Positions 51,523 through 60,961 of a stretch of DNA of 64,000 bases are shown one piece after another. Both the position numbers and the translations under genes were made by a program. The stretch comes from CAYPNF01 sp964411985 (GTDB lineage Bacteria; Verrucomicrobiota; Verrucomicrobiia; Limisphaerales; J093), in the NCBI GenBank assembly GCA_964411985.1, contig CAYPNF010000021.1, positions 66,053 to 130,052 on the forward strand, written 5' to 3'. The notes beneath the pieces were generated by a model, which saw nothing but the letters and a program-made list of their open reading frames with translations, ran no database searches and was not told the origin of the DNA. The stretch's first letter is position 1. Each line of letters starts with the position of its first letter.

Positions 51523-52788
51523 ATGAGGCAAGACCGCTGGCTACGCATCATTCCGGTCGCGCTGATCATGTACACGATTTCGTACATCGATCGCACGAAT
51601 GTTTCCCTGGCCTTGGATCCGCAGATCTCGAACATGATGAAGGATCTGTTGATGAACGATGAGCTGAAGGGGCAGGCGGCGGGCATTTTCTTTTTCGGCT
51701 ATCTCCTGCTGCAGGTGCCGGGTGGGCATCTGGCAAGCCGTTGGAGCGCGAAGAAACTCGTCTCGATCTTTCTCGTAGCTTGGGGCGCGGCGGCGGTGGC
51801 CTGCGGCATCGTACAGACCTACCGGCAATTCGAGGCTGCCCGTTTCTTGCTGGGGGTGGCGGAAAGTGGCGTCTTTCCCGCAACATTGGTACTGCTCGCC
51901 AACTGGTTTCCGAAATCGGAACGTGCCAGGGCCAACGCCTACTGGAGTCTTTGCCAACCCCTGGCGGTGGCCGGCTCAGCCCCCATCACGGGCTGGTTGC
52001 TTGGGCATTACGGCTGGCGAACCATGGTGGTCCTGGAAGGCGCCCTGCCCTTCATCTGGTTGCCCATCTGGTGGTTCTTTATCAGCGACCATCCGCGTGA
52101 GGCGAAATGGATCACCCCGGAGGAGCGCGAGCACTTGGAGACGACGCTCAAGAAAGAGGCGGAAGAGCTGGAGCCGGTCACCCCGATTCCGCTATGGAAG
52201 GCTTTGTTGACTCCCACGGTGTTCATCATGGTCATCGTGTATTTCCTGCAGAACTGCTCCGCCTACGGTTGCATGTTCTTTCTCACCAGCGGACTGAAGA
52301 ACCCTGCCCACCAATTCAGCGGAACGCAGTATGGCATTCTCTTTGCGATCCCGTACGCCTTTGCGGGAGTCATGATGATTCTGAACTCGTGGCACTCGGA
52401 CAAGACCCAGGAACGCCGCGGCCACGTCACGGTTGCGTACGCCATTAGCGGCGCGAGCCTCATTCTGAGTGTGCTGGTGGCACCCTACTCGTTTTGGGGT
52501 TCCTACGCATTGCTGTGCTTGTCCATTCCCGGTCCGTTCGCAGGGCAAGCGCCGTTCTGGGCCATCCCTTCCGAAACCATGCCTCGGAGCGTGATGGGCT
52601 CGGCGATGGGCCTCGTGAACGCCATCGGGAACCTCGGAGGGTTCATAGGCCCGTATGTGGTGGGCTACTTGAAACAACGGACCGGCAGCATAACCCTGCC
52701 CTTCATTGTCCTGGGAACCGGCATGCTGGTGGCCGGTGCTCTGGCCTTGCTCCTGCCCAAGGCCAAAGTGGGTAAGCCAGGTGCCTGA
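51523..52788 (+). CDS. MFS transporter (anion:cation symporter-like)
   Basis: 421 aa with about 12 transmembrane helices. Family features: SYIDRTNVSLAL in the first loop region, FFFGYLLLQVPGGHLASRW, and RFLLGVAESGVFPATLVLLANWFPKSERARANAYW, all typical of the ACS family that imports sugar acids and similar anions (GudP/ExuT type). A cytoplasmic loop (about 185-225) separates the two halves. The gene is followed after 36 bases by a truncated oxidoreductase gene, suggesting a former uptake-and-oxidation operon. Confidence 0.92.
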   Translation: MRQDRWLRIIPVALIMYTISYIDRTNVSLALDPQISNMMKDLLMNDELKGQAAGIFFFGYLLLQVPGGHLASRWSAKKLVSIFLVAWGAAAVACGIVQTYRQFEAARFLLGVAESGVFPATLVLLANWFPKSERARANAYWSLCQPLAVAGSAPITGWLLGHYGWRTMVVLEGALPFIWLPIWWFFISDHPREAKWITPEEREHLETTLKKEAEELEPVTPIPLWKALLTPTVFIMVIVYFLQNCSAYGCMFFLTSGLKNPAHQFSGTQYGILFAIPYAFAGVMMILNSWHSDKTQERRGHVTVAYAISGASLILSVLVAPYSFWGSYALLCLSIPGPFAGQAPFWAIPSETMPRSVMGSAMGLVNAIGNLGGFIGPYVVGYLKQRTGSITLPFIVLGTGMLVAGALALLLPKAKVGKPGA

Positions 52789-52824
52789 CCCTCAGCCTCT
52801 GTTTCCACCAGAAAGGTCCCTTGT

Positions 52825-53116
52825 ATGAAATCGAGCTCTGCTTCTTCCGCCGGCGAAACCCGACGCGAATTCTTGCGAACCTCCACTCAGGCCATGGCGG
52901 GTGCAGCCCTTGCGGCGGCCCTGCCCCGGCCTGGTTACGCGGCGGAAAGCAACATGATCAAAGTGGCCCTGATAGGCTGCGGGGGACGAGGCACCGGCGC
53001 GGTAGCCAACGCCCTGGCCACCAAGAGTGGCCCGATCCAACTGGTGGCTATGGCGGACGTTTTCCCGGAGCGTTTGCGACGGAGCCATGAGACTCTCAAG
53101 GAGGCGAGTACCACGC
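52825..53116 (+). pseudogene. 3'-truncated Tat-exported Gfo/Idh oxidoreductase remnant
   Basis: The N-terminus is intact: Tat motif RREFLRTS (residues 14-21), signal ending YAAES, then Rossmann motif VALIGCGGRGTGAVANAL and MADVFPERLRRSHETLKE. After about residue 92 the homologous sequence stops and the frame runs into the antisense of recJ, ending at 53190. A full-length relative has about 430 residues, so roughly three quarters is missing. The downstream recJ is complete, which points to a deletion junction near 53090-53117. An assembly join is the alternative. Confidence 0.75.
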
Positions 53117-54844
53117 TTAAGGACGCTCGCTCACCTCACGCCAGTCGAGCAGGCGGAGCTGGAGTACTTCCCGTCCATTGTAACGGTTGATCTCGGGGAC
53201 ACAGGCTAAATCGAACGAGCCCGATGGAAAAGGCTGGCCTGCGCCGTTCCACCAGACCACACCTGACTGGACGCACCCGTCAGAAACCTCGAAACGCAAG
53301 TGCTGTTGGTCCCGACCCATCCGCTTGGGAACTCCAACCAACGTTAGGCTCGGGACAACCACTTGCACTACAGGGTTGCCCTGGCCGAATGGCTGCAAAC
53401 GCTCAAAGTCCAGAACGGTCTTGAGGGTCAAATCGGAGAGAGGAACCAGAGTGTCCAGGCGAAGGGTCGGCTTCAGCACCTTTCCCGCAAGGCGGCTGGC
53501 TGCGAGCCGATTCAAGCGGGCCCGGAACTCATCAACCCGCTCCGGCCTCATGGTCAACCCTGCAGCCATGGCGTGCCCACCATGGCGAACCAGGCAATCG
53601 CCGCATTCAGACAACGCCGAGGCCAGATCGAAGCCCTCGATGCTACGCCCGGATCCCCGTAAAAGAGGGCCATCGCCCCCCAGGATGAAGGTGGGCCGGT
53701 AGAACTCCTGAAGAACCCGCGAAGCGACGATCCCAACCACGCCGATATGCCAGGAGGGATCGGCCTCGACCACCACGTAGTCCCGGGAAGGATCGAATCC
53801 ACCGTGTAACCGATCGATCACCGCGGCGGCGATGCTCCGCTCGATTTCCTGGCGCTCACGATTCCGTGCATCCAAGTCGGAGGCGAGACGTCGCGCCCGG
53901 GCGGGCTCAGGCGTCAGCAACAGGTCCAAAGCCGCCGAGGCTGTTTCCAAACGGCCCGCTGCGTTCAAGCGAGGTGCAAGTTGGAACCCGACTTCGAACG
54001 TCCCAATCGTCCCTTTGGTCCGCGAGATCTCCTTCAGCGCCACCAAGCCAGGTCGTTGCGATAGATTCAGGTTCTTGAGCCCACAAGAAGCTAGTATGCG
54101 GTTCTCGCCGGAGAGCGGCACCAGATCGGCAATCGTACCTAGTGCCACCAGATCGAGCGATGCCCTGATGTCCCGCTTGCAGGCGGCATCCACGCCGAGC
54201 GCCCTGCCATGTTTTACGAGCGCATGAGCCAGCTTGAACGCCAGCCCAGCAGAACATAGGTCCCTCATCCCTGCGTCCCCGCTTGCGGAAAGACGAGGGT
54301 TCACAAGCGCACAGCACCGAGGCAGCACAGGATCGAGCTCATGATGGTCCAGGACCACAACATCCACCCCGGCTTTCCCCAACCGGTCGATGGTATCCAC
54401 GGCGGTAGAACCGCAATCCACGGCCACCAGCAGACGAGATGGGCAAGTCTGCAGACAACGGTTGGCAGCATCCCACGTCAGCCCGTAGCCTTCCTCAAAC
54501 CGATCAGGGATGAAACACCGGCAGGAAATGCCGAGTGCCTGAAAGTTCTCATACAGGATCGCAGATGCCGACACCCCATCGACATCGTAGTCACCAAAGA
54601 TCGTAACCGGCTCTTGCCGTTCGCGAGCTTCCCAGAGTCGGGCCACCGCAGCCTCCATGTTCGGAATCGTCTCCGGAGCACTCAGATCGCGAAGACGAGG
54701 TTCCAGGAATCGTTGGGCGCTGGCGAGGTCATCGAGTCCGCGGTTCCTCAAGCATCGCATGAAATGCGGCGACAAATCCCCGAGATCGGCCAGCGCTCCC
54801 GCCCCTTCCTCCCTCGCTTCAGCCAGTTTCCAGACGGACTTCAT
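53117..54844 (-). CDS. recJ: Single-stranded-DNA-specific exonuclease RecJ
   Basis: 575 aa, typical length. DHH-superfamily 5'-3' exonuclease in recombination and repair. Metal motifs: FGDYDVDGVSASAIL, DCGSTAVD, VVLDHHELD with the DHH triad, and the DHHA1 motif GGHAMAAGLTM near residue 425. The C-terminal OB-like domain ends LQLRLLDWREVSERP. Its stop abuts the truncated oxidoreductase on the other strand. The start ATG overlaps the terC stop by 4 bases, so expression is coupled. Confidence 0.95.
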   Translation of the reverse strand: MKSVWKLAEAREEGAGALADLGDLSPHFMRCLRNRGLDDLASAQRFLEPRLRDLSAPETIPNMEAAVARLWEARERQEPVTIFGDYDVDGVSASAILYENFQALGISCRCFIPDRFEEGYGLTWDAANRCLQTCPSRLLVAVDCGSTAVDTIDRLGKAGVDVVVLDHHELDPVLPRCCALVNPRLSASGDAGMRDLCSAGLAFKLAHALVKHGRALGVDAACKRDIRASLDLVALGTIADLVPLSGENRILASCGLKNLNLSQRPGLVALKEISRTKGTIGTFEVGFQLAPRLNAAGRLETASAALDLLLTPEPARARRLASDLDARNRERQEIERSIAAAVIDRLHGGFDPSRDYVVVEADPSWHIGVVGIVASRVLQEFYRPTFILGGDGPLLRGSGRSIEGFDLASALSECGDCLVRHGGHAMAAGLTMRPERVDEFRARLNRLAASRLAGKVLKPTLRLDTLVPLSDLTLKTVLDFERLQPFGQGNPVVQVVVPSLTLVGVPKRMGRDQQHLRFEVSDGCVQSGVVWWNGAGQPFPSGSFDLACVPEINRYNGREVLQLRLLDWREVSERP

Positions 54845-55803
54845 CTATCAGATGACCCTGCCTCGGGCGCCCGCGAGGAAGCTCGGTGGCCTGCGATGAG
54901 CGAGACGACGATCGAGGTTACAATAACCCCAGCAACAATGGAGAGCGAAAGCCCGATCGGAATGTGAAAGAAGTCCATGATCAGCATCTTGACACCAATA
55001 AACACCAAAACGACCGCGAGACCGTACTTGAGATAGCTGAAGAAGGCGATTGCGCCTGCGAGCACAAAATAGAGCGAACGAAGACCGAGAATCGCAAAGA
55101 CATTCGACGTGAAAACGATGAAAGGCTTGGTTGTCACCGCAAAGATCGCGGGAATCGAGTCGAGCGCGAAAATCAGGTCCGTGGTTTCCACCATCAGCAG
55201 CACCAACGCCAAGGGAGTCAGTGCTCGGTGTCCGCGAAAGACCGTCATGAACTTCTGTCCCTCAAAGCTCGGACTCACCGGGAAGAAACGTCGGGCCAGC
55301 TTCAACACCGGGTTCTTCTCAGGCTCGATCTCCTCTTGGTCGCCGATCAGCATCTTGATGCCCGTGAGGACCAGGAAGACGCCGAACAGGTACAAGACCC
55401 AATGATAGTTGTTGATCAGTTCTGATCCCAGCCAGATCATCAAGCCACGCATGATCAGCGCTCCCAAGATGCCCCAGAAAAGTACGCGATGCTGGTAGGC
55501 CGGTGGCACCTTGAAGTACTGAAATACCATCGCGATGACAAAGACGTTGTCCATCGAAAGTGACAACTCGATGATGTATCCGGTGAGGAACTCAAGGGAT
55601 TCCTCCCGACCCCGAAGCGGACGCAGGAGGAGGGCAAATCCCATGGCGAGGGCAAACCAGACTGAGGTCCAGCCCAGGGCCTCGCGGAAACTGATCACGC
55701 GGGCCTCTCGGTGAAAAACGCCCAAATCCAATCCCAGCAGCACGAGGACTAAAGCCAAGAAGGCCACCCAGTGCCACCATTGTATCTCGATGATCCCAAA
55801 CAT
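54841..55803 (-). CDS. TerC family integral membrane protein
   Basis: 320 aa with about 8-9 transmembrane helices. Family signatures: LVLVLLGLDLGVFHRE with an acidic residue in the helix, ELSLSMDNVFVIAMVF, and VLLMVETTDLIFALDSIPAIFAVT, where Asp/Asn residues form the presumed metal site. TerC/Alx proteins export manganese or act in metal and tellurite tolerance. No manganese riboswitch (yybP-ykoY) was recognised in the short upstream gap. Confidence 0.93.
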   Translation of the reverse strand: MFGIIEIQWWHWVAFLALVLVLLGLDLGVFHREARVISFREALGWTSVWFALAMGFALLLRPLRGREESLEFLTGYIIELSLSMDNVFVIAMVFQYFKVPPAYQHRVLFWGILGALIMRGLMIWLGSELINNYHWVLYLFGVFLVLTGIKMLIGDQEEIEPEKNPVLKLARRFFPVSPSFEGQKFMTVFRGHRALTPLALVLLMVETTDLIFALDSIPAIFAVTTKPFIVFTSNVFAILGLRSLYFVLAGAIAFFSYLKYGLAVVLVFIGVKMLIMDFFHIPIGLSLSIVAGVIVTSIVVSLIAGHRASSRAPEAGSSDR

Positions 55804-55832
55804 GAATCAGGGGGCACTATAACATAGAAACG

Positions 55833-55873
55833 CCCCGAGGCTAGCGAGAGCTATGCTTTCCGCCGTCTCGGGG
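55833..55873 (-). terminator. Hairpin between dabb and terC, possible terminator or leader
   Basis: CCCCGAG/CTCGGGG outer stem (55833-55839 with 55867-55873) encloses a second short stem built on GCTAGC/GC-TAGC with loop TCTC. On the minus strand it is followed by CGTTTCTAT, a weak T stretch. It lies 22 bases after the Dabb gene and about 30 before terC. Confidence 0.4.
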
Positions 55874-55895
55874 CTTCGACGCCTTTCAGCGAGGC

Positions 55896-56303
55896 TCAGT
55901 TCTGGTTGTTGAAATCCAACACGAAGACATCCGCCAAAACCGGCCCCACCAGAGATCCAAACGCTTTGTGGTCCGGGTGAACCAGGTACGCATCACGGTC
56001 TTTCTCGGATTTGAAAGTGAGGACGTAGCCATGCGTGAAACCCTTGTCCAGTTTCTCAGGGCTGATGTTGGTGCCCCATTCGAAGGAGACAATCTGGGGA
56101 ATCTGCTTCTGCAGGGCTGAAAAGGCTTCCTCCACTTTGAGTGTCTGCGCGCTCGTTGCCTCCGGTTTGAACTTGAACGCCACCATGTGCACTATCTTTC
56201 CCCGCTTTGAGCTGCGCACCGCCTTTCCTTTCTCAGCAGCATCAGCAGGCAACAGGAAAAGAGACAGCGCGAGAACCAAGACCAACCGAAGTAGTTTTTT
56301 CAT
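55896..56303 (-). CDS. Exported Dabb-domain (stress-responsive alpha/beta barrel) protein
   Basis: 135 aa from ATG 56303. Signal peptide (about 1-23, LVLVLALSLFLLPADAA) followed by one ferredoxin-like Dabb domain: KIVHMVAFKFKPEAT, IPQIVSFEWGTNISPEKLDKG, FTHGYVLTFKSEKDRDAYLVHPDHKAF. The spaced His residues (HMVAFK and HPDHKAF) are conserved in the family. Dabb proteins usually dimerise; the biochemical role is unknown for this exported type. Confidence 0.9.
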   Translation of the reverse strand: MKKLLRLVLVLALSLFLLPADAAEKGKAVRSSKRGKIVHMVAFKFKPEATSAQTLKVEEAFSALQKQIPQIVSFEWGTNISPEKLDKGFTHGYVLTFKSEKDRDAYLVHPDHKAFGSLVGPVLADVFVLDFNNQN

Positions 56304-56420
56304 GATGTTCAGCGATAATTTAGGCGAGGACAATAGCCCGGTCCTCACCAGACTGTCACGGATTTCCCTACCGGGTTGCTCCTGCGGGCTCGTACCGTTA
56401 CATCGGAGGGACTATTCCCC

Positions 56421-57422
56421 TCAAGGGCGACTGGAGATCTCGAGCATACGCTCAATGGGAATGCGTGCCCGGCGAATGATCTCATCGCTCAGTCTCACCT
56501 CAGGCTTCAGGTCGTGCATGCAGTCATAGAGCTTCTCAAGTGTATTGAGCTTCATGTACTTACATTCGTTACAGCGACATTTGTCCGTGGGTGCGGCAAT
56601 AAAGGTCTTGGATGGACACTCCTTCTTGAGTCGGTGAAGCATGCCAGACTCGGTGGCAACGATGAAGGCCTGAGCGGGGTTTTCGCGGCAAAACCGGACC
56701 ATTTTCTCGGTTGAACAGACCTCGTCGGCAAGCATCCGCACTGCCTTGGTGCATTCGGGATGAGCGACCACCAGGGCATCGGGATGTTCGCGCCGGATCC
56801 GGGTGATGCTCGCATGGGTCCACTCGACGTGGACGTAACAGTTCCCCTGCCACAGGACCATAGGTCGGCCGGTCTGCTCCATCACCCAAGCCCCGAGGTT
56901 CTCGTCCGGAACGAACAGCAGGTCACGGTCTTTTGGAGCCGCTTCCACGATCTTCACAGCATTCCCGCTGGTGCAGATCACATCGCTCAGCGCTTTCACT
57001 TCGGCACTGCAATTGATATACGCGATGGTGTAGAAGTTCGGATTCGTAGCTTGGAGGGCCGCCAACTTCTCGGGAGGACAACTCTCCTCGAGCGAACAAC
57101 CGGCATCTCGGTCGGGAACCACCACCGTGCGGGAGGGACTCAGGATCTTGGCGGTCTCCGCCATGAAATGCACCCCCGCAAACACGATCACCTCGGCACC
57201 GGTCTTGGCAGCCTGCTGGGAAAGACCGAGAGAATCCCCCACAAAATCCGCCACATCCTGAATTTCCGGCACCTGATAGTTGTGGGCCAGGATGACCGCG
57301 TTCAAGCGGGCTTTGAGATCGAGGATCTCACGGGAGAGAGCATCAACCCGCTCTGGGGGGAGAACGGGGCGGACGGAACCTTCCGGGACTTCGACCTGCG
57401 AGCTATTCAAATCAAGACTCAT
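56421..57422 (-). CDS. nadA: Quinolinate synthase NadA
   Basis: 333 aa from ATG 57422; the frame extends upstream but the extension is not conserved. NadA condenses iminoaspartate with dihydroxyacetone phosphate to quinolinate in NAD synthesis, using an oxygen-sensitive [4Fe-4S] cluster. Conserved segments: ILAHNYQVPEIQDVADFVGDSL, AGVHFMAETAKIL, YINCSAEVKAL, WQGNCYVH, VVAHPEC and CRCNECKYMKLNTLEK, which supply the cluster cysteines. Neither nadB nor nadC is in the window. Confidence 0.96.
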   Translation of the reverse strand: MSLDLNSSQVEVPEGSVRPVLPPERVDALSREILDLKARLNAVILAHNYQVPEIQDVADFVGDSLGLSQQAAKTGAEVIVFAGVHFMAETAKILSPSRTVVVPDRDAGCSLEESCPPEKLAALQATNPNFYTIAYINCSAEVKALSDVICTSGNAVKIVEAAPKDRDLLFVPDENLGAWVMEQTGRPMVLWQGNCYVHVEWTHASITRIRREHPDALVVAHPECTKAVRMLADEVCSTEKMVRFCRENPAQAFIVATESGMLHRLKKECPSKTFIAAPTDKCRCNECKYMKLNTLEKLYDCMHDLKPEVRLSDEIIRRARIPIERMLEISSRP

Positions 57423-57461
57423 ACACTTCCACCTTAGCTGGCCTTCTGGAAAGCTGCAACA

Positions 57462-57498
57462 AGACGAAAAACGGTGTCCAGTCGCCCTGGACACCGTT
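57462..57498 (-). terminator. Rho-independent terminator of the NHL-repeat protein gene
   Basis: Perfect 12-bp stem AACGGTGTCCAG/CTGGACACCGTT (57470-57481 with 57487-57498), 5-base loop. On the minus strand it is followed by TTTCGTC. It lies 52 bases after the stop of the large gene to its right and just upstream of nadA. Confidence 0.88.
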
Positions 57499-57550
57499 CT
57501 GAAGTCTCGACCGCAGGCGTTTGGAGCGCCTTGGCCTCAGCAAGTTGCGA

Positions 57551-60500
57551 TCACTGGCCCATTTCGCGAACCCGATAGAAGAGCGACTGGGCATCCACCT
57601 TCGGGCCATCGACATCCAAGAGATCGCCTGTTCCAGTCACCGATCCGCCTACGGGCAGCCAAGGACCGTTAATGGAATCCGGGGACGCCTCAATGAGATA
57701 CTTCTTTCCGGGCTGGCCAAACCAGCGCAGGTGGAACGCGTCGCGCCGGGCTTTCCACTCGGAGTTGAGCATATGGAAACGCAGCTTCGCGGGACCGGTT
57801 CCGGAGAGGAACTCCTGAAGGTTGTTCTTCCCATCGCCATCGGGATCGGCATACGGATCAGCCAGAGGATTATCCAGACTGCCGAAGAATTTCATCTTCC
57901 ATTCGTCGGACAAAACGCTGGGAGGACGCAGCATGGGAGACTGCACCCAGACTGAGCCAGGGAGAGACTCGAAGTTATAAGCGGCATACTGGCCACCGGC
58001 TTTGGTCCTTGATCCGCCCGTGTGAGACACACGGATGACGTAAGCCTGGCCTTGCTTGGCCTCGGCGGGGACCGTGAAGAGGATGTGGCCGATCAGAGTC
58101 TCGCCCGTAAGTGCGGGTTTGATGGTATCGATCACCCATCCGCATCCGATGGTGTTACCCCGTTTCAGGGTCATTGCGGGAGGAGGGATAGTTCCCTGAG
58201 GGACGAAAACGGGACCCGTGGCGATACTTGGAGCATCCCTTTCGGCGATGACCGTAGCGCGGAACTGGAATCCGGAAACAGGATTATCGCCGTGGACTTT
58301 GAGGTAGAGGGGGACGTCCACGGTGGAGCCAGGCTGAGCATTCTCCACGTAGCCGGCCACGACGGAGACCTGAGGCTGCCAAAGGCCGCTTGGAGCGACA
58401 ATTTCCTCTGCGGGAGTGAGCGGCAAACCGTTCAAGGTGGTGTTGATCACACTATGCACACCGCCGGGTCCCCAATAGCGGCGCCAGTTATTGCCGTCCA
58501 CTCGCAGCGAACGCTCGAAGGTGGTAACCCAGTCCAAGTACTGGATGATCCCGTCTCCCCCGACAGTACCCAGAGTGTCGAACGGCCAAGCATCCATGGA
58601 GTCGAAAAGCACGCTGCCCTCGTACGGAATGTACAAGCCCAACGACGCTGTGAACGCGTTGTTCACATCGTTGTTGTTCAGGTTGCCGTTTCCGAACTCA
58701 CCCGAGTTGTACCAGGAAGACTGAGCGGTATCGCCCACCACGTAGGAAACATCCATGTCTGCCAGGGTGGTGTCTCCAGGGAGAGTAATATTGGTCGAAA
58801 CCGTAATCGAGCGGTTGGTGAGCGTCGTCAACTGGATGTAATCCTCGCGGCGGTCCGAGGTGGCCGAGGGGTACATCACCGAAACGGTATACTTGTCGCC
58901 GTGTTTGGCGCTCGCCGAGATGGGAACGGAGAGAACGGCAACGGTGGCCGCCCCTTGTGCCAGAAGTGTGGAGTCCACTCCCAAGTAACCCACCTCGATA
59001 CCGGTCGAAGCCGCCGTCGAATAAACCTTCTTCACTGTGGTGATGAGGTTGGTGATGGGGGACGCAGCGGGATCGATCGGCAGGGTAAGCGGGACGAAAT
59101 CCACCGGGGTCAATGTGTAGGCGTCCAAGACGGCCGGAATGAGCGGGGCAGTCCCGACGGGGCTCACATCCAGGCGGAATTGGAGTGAACGGAGCACGTC
59201 GTTGGTGTTGAGTTTCACGTCCACCGGAATGATTACGGTGGAGCCTGGACCTGCGATAAAGTCGCGCACCACACCGATGGAGCTGATCTGCAAGTTCTCA
59301 TACTTGTAGACCTGGGACACGATCCGGCTGGGATTGTAGCCCCTCTTGAAGGCCCGAACCTTCAGGGTCACATCCGCCGTACCATCGACTATGTTCAGGC
59401 GATCCCCGAGGGGATAAACCTTGGACACCCCTTCGATTGGATCCGACCCGTCCGTGGTGTAGTACATCACCGCACCCCGAGTGACACAGTCGATCATCAC
59501 GGAACCAGGGTTGTTTCCGATGGTGGCTGGATTCGCGACCTGGAATGTGACCCGGGCGGAGACCACGGCACTCGCCTTGCGGCCGGAGGCCGAACTGATA
59601 GCCTTGATGGTGAAGCTGGGCACGGCACCCGCAAGCGACTGATCCACGAAGCTCGGGGGCAAGGTAGGTTGGCCCTGGTAGAAAGGCGGAGGCGTAGAGC
59701 CGGTCGCACTGCTGGGCTCACTCCCGTCGGTAGTGTAAAAAGTCTCCGTGCCGGACTCGGCGAGAATCCCCATCACCACGTCATTGTTGAAGGTAGCACC
59801 CGTGATGGGGAAGAGGGTGGCGGAGGTCTCCCCCGTCAAAGGATTGGTGATCAACTCCACGGTCCCAATCACCGGGTCGCCTACTGGTTTCTGGGGAAGT
59901 GTCGCCACGAGTCGGCGAATCGCATTGGCCCCACTGTCAGCAACGAGAAAATTCCCATCATTATCCCGGGCCAAACCCACAGGGATAATCAAGCCGGCAT
60001 TCACCGTTGCTGGAATGGTCTCGACGGTGTTCGTGAACGCAAGAGTGTTATAGTAAACCTTGCGGAGCACCCGATTCCCGGAATCGCTCACCAGCAAACC
60101 GGTTGTCCCACCCACCCACAGCAAACCCCGCGGGTTATTGAACTTGGCTTGGGTTGCAATAACGGCGTCGTTCGTACCACTGACAAAGGGCGACCCACTG
60201 CCGGCGTAGAGGTTCACCGTGCCATCTGTCTCCACCACCTTGATCGAGTGGTTTCCACTGTCTGCGACAAAGAGGCGCCCGCCGTCCCCGTAGCTGACTC
60301 CCGAGGGCCGGCGAAAACCGGTTGCCACCGTCGTAACCTTGTTGGTGCTGTCGAGTTTGCGGATGGAGTTGTTGAGCAGGTCAGCGACATAGATGTTACC
60401 CGAACTATCGGCTGACAGGCCGGCGGGTGAGTTGAAGCTGGCGTTGGTTCCGACTCCGTCCACAGATCCCTGCTTTCCGCCAGCCAGAGTGCTCACCGTA

Positions 60501-60862
60501 CCATCCAAGGCCAGAAACCGGATGGCGTGGTTGCCGGAATCAGCAATGACGTACCCGCCGCGCGCGGGAATGATCCCCTGCGGATTCGAGAAGCGGGCGA
60601 CGTGCCCGGGACCGTCGACAAACCCCGCCCCCCCCACCCCGCTGAGACCTGCAACATTGGTTCGCACACTCGTCTCCACAGCATAGCGGATGATCCGGTT
60701 GTTGGAGGTATCGGTGATATAGTAGGCGTTATTGGCGACATCGACCGCAACACCAGACGGTTCAAACATGTCACCGGTGAGAGCGTAGTCCAAAGACTGT
60801 GCCAGCGAGGCAGTTGCGCACAAACTGGCCAGGCCAGTCAGCATAGCTAGGTACTTTTTCAT
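57551..60862 (-). CDS. Giant secreted NHL-propeller / chitobiase-repeat / dockerin-like protein
   Basis: 1103 aa from ATG 60862 (signal peptide LTGLASLCATASLAQ). About six NHL repeats (residues 22-330; VADSGNHAIRFL, ADLLNNSIRKL, VADSGANAIRRL) form a beta-propeller. Two CHB_HEX-type domains follow (about 335-535; YYTTDGSDPIEGVSKVY), then a cohesin-like sandwich (about 545-695). A double-loop dockerin-like segment comes next (about 710-790; GNGNLNNNDVNNAF and GGDGIIQYLDW). A second cohesin-like region (about 825-945), a DPDGDGKNNLQEFL calcium motif, and a C-terminal sandwich (SLFYRVREM) complete it. Probably cell-surface or extracellular binding; no catalytic domain seen. Confidence 0.8.
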   Translation of the reverse strand: MKKYLAMLTGLASLCATASLAQSLDYALTGDMFEPSGVAVDVANNAYYITDTSNNRIIRYAVETSVRTNVAGLSGVGGAGFVDGPGHVARFSNPQGIIPARGGYVIADSGNHAIRFLALDGTVSTLAGGKQGSVDGVGTNASFNSPAGLSADSSGNIYVADLLNNSIRKLDSTNKVTTVATGFRRPSGVSYGDGGRLFVADSGNHSIKVVETDGTVNLYAGSGSPFVSGTNDAVIATQAKFNNPRGLLWVGGTTGLLVSDSGNRVLRKVYYNTLAFTNTVETIPATVNAGLIIPVGLARDNDGNFLVADSGANAIRRLVATLPQKPVGDPVIGTVELITNPLTGETSATLFPITGATFNNDVVMGILAESGTETFYTTDGSEPSSATGSTPPPFYQGQPTLPPSFVDQSLAGAVPSFTIKAISSASGRKASAVVSARVTFQVANPATIGNNPGSVMIDCVTRGAVMYYTTDGSDPIEGVSKVYPLGDRLNIVDGTADVTLKVRAFKRGYNPSRIVSQVYKYENLQISSIGVVRDFIAGPGSTVIIPVDVKLNTNDVLRSLQFRLDVSPVGTAPLIPAVLDAYTLTPVDFVPLTLPIDPAASPITNLITTVKKVYSTAASTGIEVGYLGVDSTLLAQGAATVAVLSVPISASAKHGDKYTVSVMYPSATSDRREDYIQLTTLTNRSITVSTNITLPGDTTLADMDVSYVVGDTAQSSWYNSGEFGNGNLNNNDVNNAFTASLGLYIPYEGSVLFDSMDAWPFDTLGTVGGDGIIQYLDWVTTFERSLRVDGNNWRRYWGPGGVHSVINTTLNGLPLTPAEEIVAPSGLWQPQVSVVAGYVENAQPGSTVDVPLYLKVHGDNPVSGFQFRATVIAERDAPSIATGPVFVPQGTIPPPAMTLKRGNTIGCGWVIDTIKPALTGETLIGHILFTVPAEAKQGQAYVIRVSHTGGSRTKAGGQYAAYNFESLPGSVWVQSPMLRPPSVLSDEWKMKFFGSLDNPLADPYADPDGDGKNNLQEFLSGTGPAKLRFHMLNSEWKARRDAFHLRWFGQPGKKYLIEASPDSINGPWLPVGGSVTGTGDLLDVDGPKVDAQSLFYRVREMGQ

Positions 60863-60920
60863 AACGGAGTGTAATCGTGCCATTACGGTTTAGCGGCAGT
60901 TCCAGGTAAATGCTTTAGTG

Positions 60921-60951
60921 AAAACCGCCCCCCGCCCCAAAGGCAGGGGGC
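60921..60951 (-). terminator. GC-rich hairpin terminator of the right-edge gene
   Basis: A 10-bp stem (60927-60936 with 60942-60951, one G-T pair) around CCAAA. On the minus strand it is followed by GGTTTTC. It lies 11 bases after the stop of the right-edge gene and before the tandem paralogue. Confidence 0.7.
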
Positions 60952-60961
60952 AGTGAAACTC

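Noticed and set aside
55804..55895. Manganese riboswitch upstream of terC
   Set aside because: TerC genes often have a yybP-ykoY element, but the gap is only 92 bases and the conserved motif is not visible; the hairpin there fits a weak terminator better.
56304..56420. Inverted repeat GAGGAC/GTCCTC upstream of the Dabb gene
   Set aside because: Six-base arms with a nine-base loop and no further support; expected by chance in GC-rich DNA.
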